Shown here: positions 36,389 to 45,778 of the stretch, piece after piece | Layout: each line of letters opens with the position of its first letter | Position numbering within the stretch: the stretch's first letter is position 1 | Assembly (NCBI RefSeq): GCF_000614585.1 | Contig: NZ_BAKX01000007.1 | Coordinates: forward strand, 29,898-93,897 | Reading direction: 5' to 3' | Source of the DNA: Porphyromonas gingivicanis JCM 15907 | GTDB taxonomy: Bacteria; Bacteroidota; Bacteroidia; Bacteroidales; Porphyromonadaceae | DNA: 64,000 bases | The notes under the pieces: generated by a model | The model's input: only the letters and a program-made list of their open reading frames with translations | Told to the model about the DNA's origin: nothing | Databases searched by the model: none | Program-made: the position numbers and the translations under genes

Positions 36389-37369
36389 TTAATAATTGCG
36401 CTCCACGAGGAAGTCTACCAGCTGTAACATCGAGTGGCGATAGGGAGAGTCTTCAAAGCGTAGTATAGCCTCTTTAGCACGTTCAGTATATAGCAATAGC
36501 TTTTCGTGTGCCAATGAAAGAGCATCGAACTTATGCACATAGTTCATTAACTCTTGGAGTGCCTCTTCATTGCTCGGAGCCTTTTCGATACAGCTACGCA
36601 TCTTTTCTTGTTCCTCTGCGGAGGCTTTTTGGTAGGCACAAATAAGGGGCAGGGTGATTTTACCCTCCAAAATATCGTTACTCGTTGGTTTTCCTATCTC
36701 TTTAGAGGGCGTATAATCGAAGATATCATCTTTGATTTGGAAAGCATAGCCCAAGTTTTTCCCGATAGAGGAGCAAAGTAGAAGTTGTTCGCCCGAAGCC
36801 TCTACGCTACGAGCCCCCAAGAAAGCAAAGGCTTCAAAGAGAGCTGCTGTCTTTTTCTCTATGATATTGATGTACTGCTCCTCGGTGGTCATCTTACTAT
36901 CTTGCGCTGCTTCTATCTGTCTTAGCTCTCCTTCCGAAAGTGCCTTCCCTACTGAAGCGGCAATCTTCATAAGCTCTTTACTGCCCGATTCGGTAGCCTG
37001 CATAAAAGCCACCGAAAGCAAATAATCGCCCACCAAGACGGCTACATGATTGCTGTAAATAGCATTGAGCGTCAAAGCTCCTCGGCGACGAGGCGACTGA
37101 TCTATAACATCATCATGAATTAGCGAAGCCGAGTGCAATAACTCCAAGAGTACCGCAGCATTTACACTCTTCTCGGAGGGAGTGCTCCCGCACATTCCCG
37201 CACATAAACCGAGTAATAAAGGACGAATGTGTTTGCCCGTAGTACCATTTACATGGGTCAAAGCCTCTTGAACCAACCCAGAAGTATTCTGAAAAGAGTT
37301 CGCAAAAGATGTCTCAAACTCCTGACGAAAGGTCTCTATGGGTTGAGCTATTTTCCGTAATACATTCAT
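36389..37369 (-). CDS. Polyprenyl diphosphate synthase
   Basis: This trans-prenyltransferase makes long-chain prenyl diphosphates, probably for the menaquinone side chain. Both aspartate-rich motifs are intact: first LIHDDVIDQSPRRRG, second FQIKDDIFDYTPS, followed by GKPTSNDILEGKITLPLI, which is typical of octaprenyl/heptaprenyl synthases. ATG at 37369 (MNVLRKIAQPIETF) is used; the ten-codon upstream extension is less likely. It has 326 residues and is intact. The neighbouring ubiE-type gene is 13 kb away, so no operon link is visible. Confidence 0.9.
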   Translation of the reverse strand: MNVLRKIAQPIETFRQEFETSFANSFQNTSGLVQEALTHVNGTTGKHIRPLLLGLCAGMCGSTPSEKSVNAAVLLELLHSASLIHDDVIDQSPRRRGALTLNAIYSNHVAVLVGDYLLSVAFMQATESGSKELMKIAASVGKALSEGELRQIEAAQDSKMTTEEQYINIIEKKTAALFEAFAFLGARSVEASGEQLLLCSSIGKNLGYAFQIKDDIFDYTPSKEIGKPTSNDILEGKITLPLICAYQKASAEEQEKMRSCIEKAPSNEEALQELMNYVHKFDALSLAHEKLLLYTERAKEAILRFEDSPYRHSMLQLVDFLVERNY

Positions 37370-37649
37370 CCTATATGCTTTTAACTCTCTAACAAACAAA
37401 AATACAATAAAGTTTCAGAGTTAGAAAAGCTGGAAGCAAAAAAGTGAAGCCGTGAAGGACTCGGGGCAAGGGCTCTACAAAGAGGCGAGACAACGGCTCG
37501 ATAAGAATAGAAGAACCCCACGTAGAGAGGAGCAACGAGAAAAAGGGCAAAGCGATATAATCACGTGAAAAATTGTACTTTTGTAAGGCTATTACTCTCT
37601 TAGAGCAAGGGAGTAACTGCCCGATGAGACCTTTGTAGCGTCTTCCAAT

Positions 37650-37723
37650 GGCTCGGTAGCTTAGCTGAATAGAGCGTCAGATTCCGGTTCTGAAGGTCGT
37701 GGGTTTGAATCCCACCCGAGTCA
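37650..37723 (+). tRNA. tRNA-Arg (CCG anticodon)
   Basis: This is a 74-base cloverleaf: acceptor GGCTCGG pairs with CCGAGTC (one G-T), D arm GCTT..GAGC, anticodon arm TCAGA-TTCCGGT-TCTGA with anticodon CCG, and T arm GTGGG-TTTGAAT-CCCAC. Discriminator A is at 37723, and CCA is not encoded. A longer protein frame through it was rejected. Confidence 0.94.
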
Positions 37724-37788
37724 CTTCTCTCGATAATAGTAACATGCAACCCGTGGTACGTAGACACAATAACTTTTCAACAACCACT

Positions 37789-37962
37789 ATGAAAAGTATT
37801 ATCTTCTATACCATAGCATCTCTTTTGCTACTGCTCCTCCTCCTAATTCCTACCTTCTGGAAAGTGTATGCGTGGCACACTGCCGTGACAATCACAGTAG
37901 GATGTATTCTATCCGACATAGTAGGACGAAGGATTATGCGCCATAGAAGCAAGAAGAAATAG
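37789..37962 (+). CDS. Small single-pass or two-pass membrane protein, hypothetical
   Basis: This 57-residue protein starts at ATG 37789 and has a hydrophobic segment (IASLLLLLLLLIPTFW), a second weaker one (AVTITVGCILSDIVG) and a very basic C-terminus (RRIMRHRSKKK). The upstream frame extends into tRNA-Arg, so this start is preferred. No family is recognised. It is the only rightward gene in an otherwise leftward block. Confidence 0.45.
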   Translation: MKSIIFYTIASLLLLLLLLIPTFWKVYAWHTAVTITVGCILSDIVGRRIMRHRSKKK

Positions 37963-38065
37963 ATAGCTATACCGCTCGAAAGAGTCTTTTATCCCCTTTG
38001 ACAAATCTGCATAAAGGAGTCTTCCCTACCCTTACAACTGCTCTGTACTCTCTTCAACAAAGAGA

Positions 38066-38980
38066 TTAGAGGCGCTTACGTTTGCGCCAAACCTCCCAAG
38101 CATAGGCTATCTTGCCCGATAGCGATATGATAAGCACAGAGCATATAATGAGCCCTATCCCTAAGAGGTGCATAGGCGTTAGAGGTTCGTCGAAAACCAA
38201 TATCCCTATTACTACGGCAGTGAGAGGTTCGAGAGCACCCAAGACCGAACTAAGAGTAGAGCCACAGAGCTTTACACCCTCTACGAGCGTTATATTCGCC
38301 ACAACGGTGGGTAGGATAGCCAGTAGCAACATCAACCCCCATCCTTTGGCATCGGGTATAGGTTGTATTCCGCCCCAGAAATAGGCAATAATGAGGAAAC
38401 CTATACCACAAAAAAGCAGGGCATAGAAGGAGAGTTTGATGTTATTCATCCGTTGCAAGATGCTTTTATTGACTATCACCATATAGGAAGCATACGCCAA
38501 TCCTGTAACGGCGACGATGAGAAATCCACCAAAGGGTATTGGTTGCACACCACTGCCCACGCCTGTAATAAAAAGCACACCTACGAAAGCGAGCAGAATA
38601 GCAAGCATAACCAGCAGTGTGGGCCGCTGTCCGTAGAAGAGGAAAAGCAGAAGTATAACGTAGATCGGATAGGTGAAGTGGATAACCGTGGCGATACCTG
38701 TGGGCATATAGAGGTAACCCAACTGCAATCCCATAGCGGAGCATACGTAGATAAGCCCCAGAGAGAGGAGGAGCAACGCTTCGTAACGGGTTATCTTGAG
38801 CTCTATCTTCTTGACCCAAAGGATAAGCAGGAGCAAGAGAGCCGCCCAGAGAAATCGGTACGCCAGTATAGAGGGAGTGAGCATCCCCATAGCCATCAAC
38901 GGCACTGTAAAGAGGGGGATAAAACCGAACGACATAGAGGCAGAGGCCGCCATGGCTATACCTCGGATTTGCTCACGCAT
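38066..38980 (-). CDS. DMT-superfamily (EamA) transporter
   Basis: This 304-residue protein has about ten hydrophobic helices arranged as two EamA repeats: helices at the N-terminal half (GIAMAASASMSFGFIPLFTV, AYRFLWAALLLLLILWV) and again in the C-terminal half (LPTVVANITLVEGVKLCGSTLSSVLGALEPLTAV). The LGALEPLTAVVIGILVF signature is typical of the second repeat. The substrate is unknown (metabolite or amino-acid exporter). It follows the EEP gene by 29 bases and is the last gene of the lptD group. Confidence 0.88.
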   Translation of the reverse strand: MREQIRGIAMAASASMSFGFIPLFTVPLMAMGMLTPSILAYRFLWAALLLLLILWVKKIELKITRYEALLLLSLGLIYVCSAMGLQLGYLYMPTGIATVIHFTYPIYVILLLFLFYGQRPTLLVMLAILLAFVGVLFITGVGSGVQPIPFGGFLIVAVTGLAYASYMVIVNKSILQRMNNIKLSFYALLFCGIGFLIIAYFWGGIQPIPDAKGWGLMLLLAILPTVVANITLVEGVKLCGSTLSSVLGALEPLTAVVIGILVFDEPLTPMHLLGIGLIICSVLIISLSGKIAYAWEVWRKRKRL

Positions 38981-39009
38981 AGTAGGGAGAGTGTTTAGCG
39001 GTGCACTTT

Positions 39010-40170
39010 CTAATCTTTCAGGAGCATAAAACAGCTAATCGGCTTGTGGTCCGAAATGGTTGCCTCCTGCTCTATACGGCAGTTGTACGACTCTATCTGC
39101 TCGGAGTGCATAATGTGGTCAATGCGCACCCCGAAGCGTTTGAAGCGGAACGAAATACCCCAACCACAGCCACTGTGCGTATAGGCATCTACCATATCAG
39201 AAGCTATGCGAGAGCGAGTATAGGAGATAGGCGTATCGTTAAAGTCGCCACAGACAATTACATAAGGTGTTTTGCTCTGCGCACAATCTATCGCTATGGC
39301 GTCTGCTTGCTCGGCTCTTCTTCTAAAGGCAGGTGTAAACTTCGCCTTAACCTTATCTCTAAGACCGATAGGGTCGCCCCCTTTGGCAAGCTCTACATAC
39401 TCGTTGGCATCGGCACTCGTAAGGTAAAAAGATTCCAAGTGAAGATTATAGAGCTGCACCTCCTTGCCCTTTACATCGAGGGTATAGACCACTCCCCCAT
39501 TGAAGCGAGAGTTAAGCGAGAGTAGGCGAGTATCTTTTACGGGAAATTTCGAGAGTAACATAAGACTTGTACCTCTATCTTTCTGAGCAAAGCGCAGTAT
39601 AACGTGCTGATACTCGGGTAGATAGCGCGCAATATGACGCATAGAAACATAGGGAGACTTCTTGCCCGAGGTGTATGCCTCTTGCAAACAAATAATATCT
39701 GCCTTAGACTCTTTGAGGTAACGGAGTGTAGGGTTAGGCTCTTTTTCGGTATGCTTTAGAAAGCCAAATCCATGACAGTTTAGCGAAAGTACTTTTATCG
39801 CACCCTCAGGTACGACCTGTTCTTTGAAATGTAACGGCATGTAGGTGGTAATAGGACCCCACGTTACAATAATCAGTATCATATTGAAGAAGAAACCCCT
39901 CCACTGACGCTTTATGAGCCTATAAAGCAAGAAAAAACAAACTCCCACCAATAGAACTGGAAAAGCTAAGCCAAGAAAAGCTGGGAAAAAGAGTTGCTCT
40001 GGAGACAAAACCATCGAAAGTAATGCCAATAAATAGAGAGCCACAATGAAGAGATTGAGCATCCAAGAGATGGAATGGAATATAGTATAAAAGAAATGCC
40101 TCATAGGCTCTCTCCTACTCCTTTTATGCTTATTGCTTTTGGGCAATGCAGTCATTGGATTTTTATCCAT
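39010..40170 (-). CDS. Membrane-anchored endonuclease/exonuclease/phosphatase-family protein
   Basis: This 386-residue protein has three hydrophobic helices in its first 110 residues. The C-terminal EEP hydrolase domain follows, with motifs LSLNCHGFGFL, IICLQEA, a central YNLHLESF, VCGDFNDTPIS, RIDHIMHS and ISDHKPISC, which supply the metal/phosphate ligands (N, E, D-x-N, D-H). The domain could act on phospholipids or nucleic acid at the membrane. The soluble part would face the periplasm or cytosol depending on helix count. Its 5' end lies 10 bases from the rhomboid gene, in one transcript with it. Confidence 0.82.
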   Translation of the reverse strand: MDKNPMTALPKSNKHKRSRREPMRHFFYTIFHSISWMLNLFIVALYLLALLSMVLSPEQLFFPAFLGLAFPVLLVGVCFFLLYRLIKRQWRGFFFNMILIIVTWGPITTYMPLHFKEQVVPEGAIKVLSLNCHGFGFLKHTEKEPNPTLRYLKESKADIICLQEAYTSGKKSPYVSMRHIARYLPEYQHVILRFAQKDRGTSLMLLSKFPVKDTRLLSLNSRFNGGVVYTLDVKGKEVQLYNLHLESFYLTSADANEYVELAKGGDPIGLRDKVKAKFTPAFRRRAEQADAIAIDCAQSKTPYVIVCGDFNDTPISYTRSRIASDMVDAYTHSGCGWGISFRFKRFGVRIDHIMHSEQIESYNCRIEQEATISDHKPISCFMLLKD

Positions 40171-40180
40171 ATAGAGACTC

Positions 40181-41086
40181 TTACTTTGGGTTGTCTTCTG
40201 TTTTCTGAAAAAGTATGTTACGCTCCTCTTGAGTCAATACCGAGTAACCCGAACGCTTAACCTTTTCCAAAATAGTCTCTACGGTAATCGTTTTTTCGGA
40301 ACTGGTTTCCTTCTTTTGGTCAGAACCTTTTTTCGATTTACTACGCACAGAAGCATGCTTTCGAGCACTAAAGAAAGGCTTTGAAAAGAGGTTTACTACT
40401 CTATCTATAACTCTTCCTATCCCTTGAGTTATGTCTATTCCTTTAGTTCTGAGTAATGCTCCAAAGAGAGCTCCCGAAAGAATTCCACCCAAATGAGCCA
40501 CTGTCCCACCCAGATTGCTCTCATTATTGAAGAGCAATATAGCCATGATAATGACAATAGAGAGAGTCCTATAACTTATAGAGGTTACAATAAAGAAAGG
40601 CCTACGCTTATGGGGTACATACATACCTATGGCACTTATCAAACCTAACAACGAGGCAGAAGCTCCATACAGAGGCAAGCGCAGTTTATAGATGCCTATA
40701 AGTTCCATTAATTCAAACGTAAGGGGATAAAATAATCCACCTATGATACCAGAAAGAATGTAGAGGCCTATGGTTTGTCTATAACTGAAGAAACGGGAAA
40801 ACTCTGTGCCAAAAAGGTAGAGTAGCAGCATATTGACAAAGAGATGCCCTATGCTACTATGAAACCACATATAGGTGATAAGCGTCCACGGCCTTATGAG
40901 CAACGTGTGCAGGCTTCCACTCAAAGAGAGGTAAGGGTCAAGGAAATAACGGCTCGCCCAACCTGTAATCGAAAAAAGCTCCGATAGTAACCAATACAAA
41001 ATAGAGAGTACAATGGAGATTAGCACCAACTTTTGCGTTGCTGTGGCGGTTCTCCATCTCTCTATAAGCACTCCTTTTTTAAACAT
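40181..41086 (-). CDS. Rhomboid-family intramembrane serine protease (second copy)
   Basis: This 301-residue protease has six predicted helices. The catalytic serine is in PLYGASASLLGLIS (usual G-x-S) and the histidine is in TVAHLGGILSGALFG. The structural helix motif WFHSSIGHLFVNMLLLYLFG (H-x-x-x-H/N type) is kept. A basic 70-residue tail follows (HASVRSKSKKGSDQKKE), absent from the first copy. The gene overlaps the upstream rhomboid by eight bases. Rhomboids release membrane-tethered proteins; substrates are unknown. Confidence 0.92.
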   Translation of the reverse strand: MFKKGVLIERWRTATATQKLVLISIVLSILYWLLSELFSITGWASRYFLDPYLSLSGSLHTLLIRPWTLITYMWFHSSIGHLFVNMLLLYLFGTEFSRFFSYRQTIGLYILSGIIGGLFYPLTFELMELIGIYKLRLPLYGASASLLGLISAIGMYVPHKRRPFFIVTSISYRTLSIVIIMAILLFNNESNLGGTVAHLGGILSGALFGALLRTKGIDITQGIGRVIDRVVNLFSKPFFSARKHASVRSKSKKGSDQKKETSSEKTITVETILEKVKRSGYSVLTQEERNILFQKTEDNPK

Positions 41087-41813
41087 AAGGTCTGTCTATA
41101 TATCCTCTTTTACGCCATAAAAGAATAAGTATGATGCCTCCTATCATACCTCCCAAGTGAGCAAAATGGGCAATACCATCCATTCTACCTGAGATACCAA
41201 GGAAGAGTTCTATCAATCCATATATAGCTACAAAATATTTTGCCTTAATGGGTATCGGTATAAACATCATATAAATAGAGGCATTAGGAAAGAGCATACC
41301 AAATGCCAACAGAAGACCAAACACCGAACCCGATGCACCTATCGTAAGCACTCGATTAAGGAAAGAAGAGACAAGCATCTGCCCTCCCTCTGAAAAAGTG
41401 ATGATAGAAGCTCCCGAAGCAACAATATCATGAAGTTCTGTGTACCAGAATATCTGCTGTGTGAGTGCTGCCGTAAGGGCGCAAACAATATAGAAAGTGA
41501 GAAATCGGCTCCTACCCCAAAGACGTTCTATCGAACCTCCAAACATAAAAAGAGAGAACATATTAAAGAATAGGTGCGATAGCGAAGACTCATCATGTAG
41601 GAAGGCATAAGTAATAAACTGCCACACACGGAATTGCTCTGCCTCGAAATAATGAAGCCCAAACATATTGGTTAGGCTGAAACCCATACGTCCAAAGACA
41701 AATTGGGCAAACCACACCAAAGCATTTATAATAATGAGATTGAGCGTTACGGGAGGCAAAAACTGCTTCAAACGCTCATAAAAATTTCTATTTTGGTATT
41801 CGTAATAATTCAT
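41079..41813 (-). CDS. Rhomboid-family intramembrane serine protease (first copy)
   Basis: This 244-residue protease has the catalytic serine in TIGASGSVFGLLLAFG, the histidine in HFAHLGGMIGGII and the structural motif SHLFFNMFSLFMFGGSIE. Compared with the neighbouring copy it lacks the long basic tail and is closer to the compact rhomboid core. It starts 22 bases after the lptD stop. The two adjacent, overlapping rhomboids probably arose by tandem duplication and have since diverged. Confidence 0.93.
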   Translation of the reverse strand: MNYYEYQNRNFYERLKQFLPPVTLNLIIINALVWFAQFVFGRMGFSLTNMFGLHYFEAEQFRVWQFITYAFLHDESSLSHLFFNMFSLFMFGGSIERLWGRSRFLTFYIVCALTAALTQQIFWYTELHDIVASGASIITFSEGGQMLVSSFLNRVLTIGASGSVFGLLLAFGMLFPNASIYMMFIPIPIKAKYFVAIYGLIELFLGISGRMDGIAHFAHLGGMIGGIILILLWRKRGYIDRPYV

Positions 41814-41835
41814 ACGCTTCTTGTCTTTTTTCTAT

Positions 41836-44800
41836 TTAGTACCATGTATTTGTCGAACCACCCGTATAGAGATTGCTCTGTTGATATTTGAGATCTTTGA
41901 GCAAACTTGACTTCACACCGATAGTTACACTATACGACTTGTAATGACCTATTGGTATCACGTTGGCAGTAAGTTCCCAGCAATGGAGGTCTCTTCTTAT
42001 AGATATAGTCATGTTGGTTACCTTCTTGAGGTCAAAGTTATAGTTGGCATCAAAGAGGAACGACCAATTTTTCGTTGGTTTTATATCGCCCCTAAAGCTC
42101 AAGTTGTGGGTCAATTTGTAGCGATACTCCTTTTTGTGGATGTCGAAGTTCGAGTGGTCATACCCCAAACTCATACTATAGTTGAATGAGAAGCTCCACG
42201 GAAAGTTCCATACTACATAACCATCATCGTCCCACTCTTGATCACCAAAAGGTTTATTACCCCCTCTTCGTGCAAAATTACCTTTATCTCTACCTACCGA
42301 AGGTAGTGAAGAGTCTTGCGATGTACTGGTATTATTGGCATCGTCTTTAGAGGATGTATCGGAAGTAGAGGACTTCTCCTCACTACTTTTACTGAGTAGT
42401 TTATTGAAAAAAGCTGTGATCTTTTTACCCGTTTCGTTATTAAAGGTGTAACTAAAACCTGTGCCCGTACCGATAAGACGACCGAACCCCTTACCATTGA
42501 AAATACGGAGCTTATCTATCCTTTTCGGTATTACTCTGCCCGAATCATCTATAGTATAATCATACAGATAGGTGTCGAATGTACCATTGAGACGTAATAC
42601 AAACTTTTCCGAAAGCCGTAGAGCTAATGTAGCATTGATATTAGTCCACTTAAAGGAATCTGCCATCATGTTATACCCTATATTCCAATCAAATTGGTCT
42701 ATAAGGCTAATCTTCTTAAAGCCTTCGCCTACAGTATCTCTATCGTTTCGTAACTTCATTTCCAAGTTATTGGCAAAGCTGAAATTGATAAACCCAGCCT
42801 TGTCTCTACCCGGTACACCAAACATATTGCGACTAAAAGGCGAATAAATCTCTTCTCTCTCTACCCCATTTTTGTCTTTGTAGCGGAGGGTTTGATAGTA
42901 GCCCAGCGATGGGTCGCCGAAATCGGGCGTATAGCTTAGAGAGACCGAAGGGCTTACACGATGGCGTATCATCTGTACTTTATCTCCAAATATGCGCCAT
43001 GGCTTAAAGAAACCATACAGTGTGGTAGAGGCAGAGAGCGCAGCACTATAATCATGAAGATGATAGAATCCAAATGTTGTATCAGCATCTATTACTCGTT
43101 GTGCTTCATCGCTCCATTTACGACCTATCTTCTTTGTGTACCAACGAGCATTGTAGTTGAACGAAGGGGTTATCTTGATATAATCTAAAAGGTCGAACGA
43201 TGCCGATATAGGTATCCTATGTTGCATCCCATTATTCCAATCCTTTAATAGATTAGACTTTAATATTTTGTCCTCTTTGGTTACAATACTATTACGGAAA
43301 GAACCGCTATAACTGAGCGAAATCTTCTCATACCAACGTTCTTTACCTACTCTTTTGGTACGCTTAAAGGGGTAAATAGTACTCAAAGAAAGTGAGAGAT
43401 TGGGCAAAGAGACAGAAAGTGTTGAGTCGCTCGAACGCTGATCTATGTTCATTGCAGCGGTGATATTGAGCGGTATGTTATTGAAACGACGTGAATAGCT
43501 TATACTAGACCCCTTAGTGTTCTGAGCCCTCACGTCAGGATTATACATGGTATTGATTGAATTATGGTTATAACTACTCGTAGAGAAGTTTACACTTGCT
43601 GAGAAAGTACGTAGGGGATCGACCTTACGATCCTGTGTATGCGACCAGTTGATGCTGAAATCTTTTGAATTACTATAATCTCCCGGTATCTGTTTATCAC
43701 CCCTAACAGTCGAAACAAAGCTCACATTTACATTGCCACTATATTTATAGCGACGCACATAATTGGAAGTGGCAGAAACACCCCACGAACCTCGTGTATA
43801 AATATCTCCAACCAATTTGAGGTCTACATAGTCGTTAATAGCATAATAGAAACCTCCACCTCGGAAGTAGAACCCACGCTCCAATTCATCACCATAGGAG
43901 GGTAAAATAATACCTGATGTACGCTTTTCATTAAAAGGAAAGAAGCCAAAAGGTAAACCTATCAAGTAAAGCGGTACACCCGCCATAACCATATAAGCAG
44001 GGCCTGTAACGATATTCTTCTCAGGGACTACCTTGGCACGTGTAAGGCGGATATAAAAGTGCGGATTATCATGGTTATCGCAAGTAGTATAACGACCCCC
44101 TTTGACAAACATCGTATTGTCGGACATACGCATGGATTCTTCACTGGTAAGATAACCCTCACCCTGTTGTGTCAAAGCCCCTGTTATATACCCCTTTTGA
44201 GTGCGGAAGTTATAAAGCATAGTCTTACTCTCGAACTTCTGATCGCCCTCCGAAAAAGTAGGATAAGCCATAGGATGCCCCTCGTCATCCAAAATATATT
44301 GTGCATAAACCTGCGAACTATCTGTGTTGATGTACATAAAGTTCGACTCTAAGTTCATCGTTTGGTAACTCACTTTAGAGGGACCAAAGAAGTAGACTTT
44401 GTTCTGCCCTAAAAGCACAATAGAGTCTTGTGCCGAAAAGTTTACTACATCTTCCAAGACAATAGGCTCTTCCGAAGAGGAAGGCAAACTATCAGCCTCT
44501 ACCGCTATCGAATCGGTTGGAGTTGTTACTATCTCAATACTTTCTTCGGCATTGGAAACTTTAGCCAGCTCTAAAGCAATACTATCTACTTCCATTGACT
44601 GAGAAGAGTCGGAAAGGGCAATAGAATCCTCAATCACTAAAGTATCACGCTCTTTACTTTGAAGAAGCGTATCTATAAGCGGTAGAGTAGCCTCTACCTC
44701 GGGGGATAGTATTGGTTGATTTTTGAAAGAAAGCGTATCAGCAGATGTGGAAAGCTGTAAGGTGTCTATTGACATCTTAGCTGTAGCCTCCGAAGAGGTA

Positions 44801-44901
44801 TGCAAGGAAGTAGTTCGCGTTTTACACGAAACAGCAAAAAACAGTAAAGCCAAGAGTAGTATACTCAGCTTCGCTACACAAAATCTGTATCTACTGTACA
44901 T
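41836..44901 (-). CDS. lptD: LptD-like LPS assembly protein
   Basis: LptD inserts lipopolysaccharide into the outer leaflet of the outer membrane. This large 1021-residue Bacteroidota form starts with an export segment ending AVSC, then a Ser/Thr/Glu-rich linker (residues 30-150). An OstA/LptA-like beta-taco region follows (KVYFFGPSKVSYQTMNLES, YITGALTQQGEGYLTSEE), and then a long barrel of some 26 strands with frequent aromatic strand ends (WSFLFDANYNFDLKKV near the end). It heads a leftward group with two rhomboids, EEP and DMT genes. The promoter box is CAAAGTTA (read on the other strand) at 44924-44931. Confidence 0.9.
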   Translation of the reverse strand: MYSRYRFCVAKLSILLLALLFFAVSCKTRTTSLHTSSEATAKMSIDTLQLSTSADTLSFKNQPILSPEVEATLPLIDTLLQSKERDTLVIEDSIALSDSSQSMEVDSIALELAKVSNAEESIEIVTTPTDSIAVEADSLPSSSEEPIVLEDVVNFSAQDSIVLLGQNKVYFFGPSKVSYQTMNLESNFMYINTDSSQVYAQYILDDEGHPMAYPTFSEGDQKFESKTMLYNFRTQKGYITGALTQQGEGYLTSEESMRMSDNTMFVKGGRYTTCDNHDNPHFYIRLTRAKVVPEKNIVTGPAYMVMAGVPLYLIGLPFGFFPFNEKRTSGIILPSYGDELERGFYFRGGGFYYAINDYVDLKLVGDIYTRGSWGVSATSNYVRRYKYSGNVNVSFVSTVRGDKQIPGDYSNSKDFSINWSHTQDRKVDPLRTFSASVNFSTSSYNHNSINTMYNPDVRAQNTKGSSISYSRRFNNIPLNITAAMNIDQRSSDSTLSVSLPNLSLSLSTIYPFKRTKRVGKERWYEKISLSYSGSFRNSIVTKEDKILKSNLLKDWNNGMQHRIPISASFDLLDYIKITPSFNYNARWYTKKIGRKWSDEAQRVIDADTTFGFYHLHDYSAALSASTTLYGFFKPWRIFGDKVQMIRHRVSPSVSLSYTPDFGDPSLGYYQTLRYKDKNGVEREEIYSPFSRNMFGVPGRDKAGFINFSFANNLEMKLRNDRDTVGEGFKKISLIDQFDWNIGYNMMADSFKWTNINATLALRLSEKFVLRLNGTFDTYLYDYTIDDSGRVIPKRIDKLRIFNGKGFGRLIGTGTGFSYTFNNETGKKITAFFNKLLSKSSEEKSSTSDTSSKDDANNTSTSQDSSLPSVGRDKGNFARRGGNKPFGDQEWDDDGYVVWNFPWSFSFNYSMSLGYDHSNFDIHKKEYRYKLTHNLSFRGDIKPTKNWSFLFDANYNFDLKKVTNMTISIRRDLHCWELTANVIPIGHYKSYSVTIGVKSSLLKDLKYQQSNLYTGGSTNTWY

Positions 44902-44923
44902 TCAACCCCTATTAGTCTGTCCA

Positions 44924-44931
44924 CAAAGTTA
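44924..44931 (-). promoter_or_regulatory. -7 box of the lptD promoter
   Basis: On the minus strand this reads TAACTTTG, the phylum consensus, 22 bases before the lptD ATG. Confidence 0.5.
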
Positions 44932-45045
44932 GTGCTTTCTATGTGAAATGTATAGAGACCCTTATAGGGTCTTATCGAGTCTTCATAGCGAATACCTTAA
45001 CTGCTTTTTCCAAGCTCCTATATCTTTACTTCTCCAAACCCTCTG

Positions 45046-45118
45046 TGTAAACTCTTAAAACCATTAACCCTTTGGAAAGTTAGCACGGAGGGTTTCATAC
45101 CGAACCATTATACCTTTT
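45046..45118. repeat. Dispersed intergenic repeat with 12-bp stem
   Basis: AAACCCTCTGTG (45046-45057) and CACGGAGGGTTT (45084-45095) pair with one G-T. Between them lies AACCATTAACCCTTTG, and after them AACCATTATACCTTTT (45103-45118), the exact reverse complement of the family word AAAAGGTATAATGGTT. Confidence 0.65.
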
Positions 45119-45160
45119 CAAAAGAATGATATACCATTCAAAATAACCTTCAGTATTCAC

Positions 45161-45640
45161 TTATCAACAATTTACCTCCAACATGACTTTTTCTATAATA
45201 TAAATAAGGAATAATCTTTATTCATCTTTCGTAGTAGTAGTAGGGGGTGTTGATATGTTGATAGTCTAAAAGTAGAAGAAAAACTGAGAGAAAGTTCTTT
45301 GGACTTCTCTACATAGTTAAGCATAGTAATAAACCATTTATTTATAAGTTATCAATAGTTTATTGACAAGATAACATACTGATAAATAGAGTAGAAGATG
45401 ATTTATAAACAAAAGTAACCTGCTTTTAGCCTCCATTTTTCTATGAATAGATTTCAAAAGCTCTTAGAATGAATGTATATAAGTGGTTGAATAGAGAAGG
45501 AATAAGTTGTGCTAACTTTTCTTGCATTGTATATAAATGCTTTGCTTACAAAAAAGAAATGAAGAAGAAGCATAGAGTTAGCTTTTCTTTTCAACTTGTT
45601 TACAACAGAGTTATCGTCCAATTATCGACAGTTATTGACA
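45161..45640. other. Candidate chromosomal replication origin (oriC)
   Basis: An 850-base gene-free interval with, in order, TTATCAACA (45161-45169), an AT-rich tract (about 45190-45225), four TAG trinucleotides followed by a run of five G (about 45232-45247), two abutting TGTTGATA words (45248-45263), TTATCAATA (45349-45357), and TTATCGTCC, TTATCGACA and TTATTGACA spaced 11 and 10 bases apart (45611, 45622, 45632). These resemble DnaA boxes and the known order AT-tract, DnaA-trio, GC cluster, box pair. Genes run leftward to the left and rightward to the right. No dnaA gene is in the window. Confidence 0.6.
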
Positions 45641-45751
45641 CTACTTTTTCTTCTGACAGATTGTAATAAACTATTGTATTGATTAGAAAGAGTGGTAGAT
45701 GGTAAGAATACCCTATTTTCTACGCTATAAAGGGGGATAAGTATATTTAAC

Positions 45752-45759
45752 TATCTTTG
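45752..45759 (+). promoter_or_regulatory. -7 box upstream of the THUMP methyltransferase
   Basis: TATCTTTG fits TAnnTTTG and lies 19 bases before the start codon at 45779. No clear TTTG box is seen upstream. Confidence 0.5.
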
Positions 45760-45778
45760 TAGTATAGATGCTTAGAGT

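Noticed and set aside
37557..37572. Third parS-like site (TCACGTGAAAA) before tRNA-Arg
   Set aside because: Only 11 of 16 bases match parS and the left half is lost.
37699..37788. Longer start for the small protein at 37789
   Set aside because: The extension runs into the tRNA-Arg sequence, so ATG 37789 is preferred.
38363..38998. Long open frame of about 210 codons on the plus strand
   Set aside because: It lies antisense to a clear DMT transporter gene with normal composition, and has no promoter or family motif.
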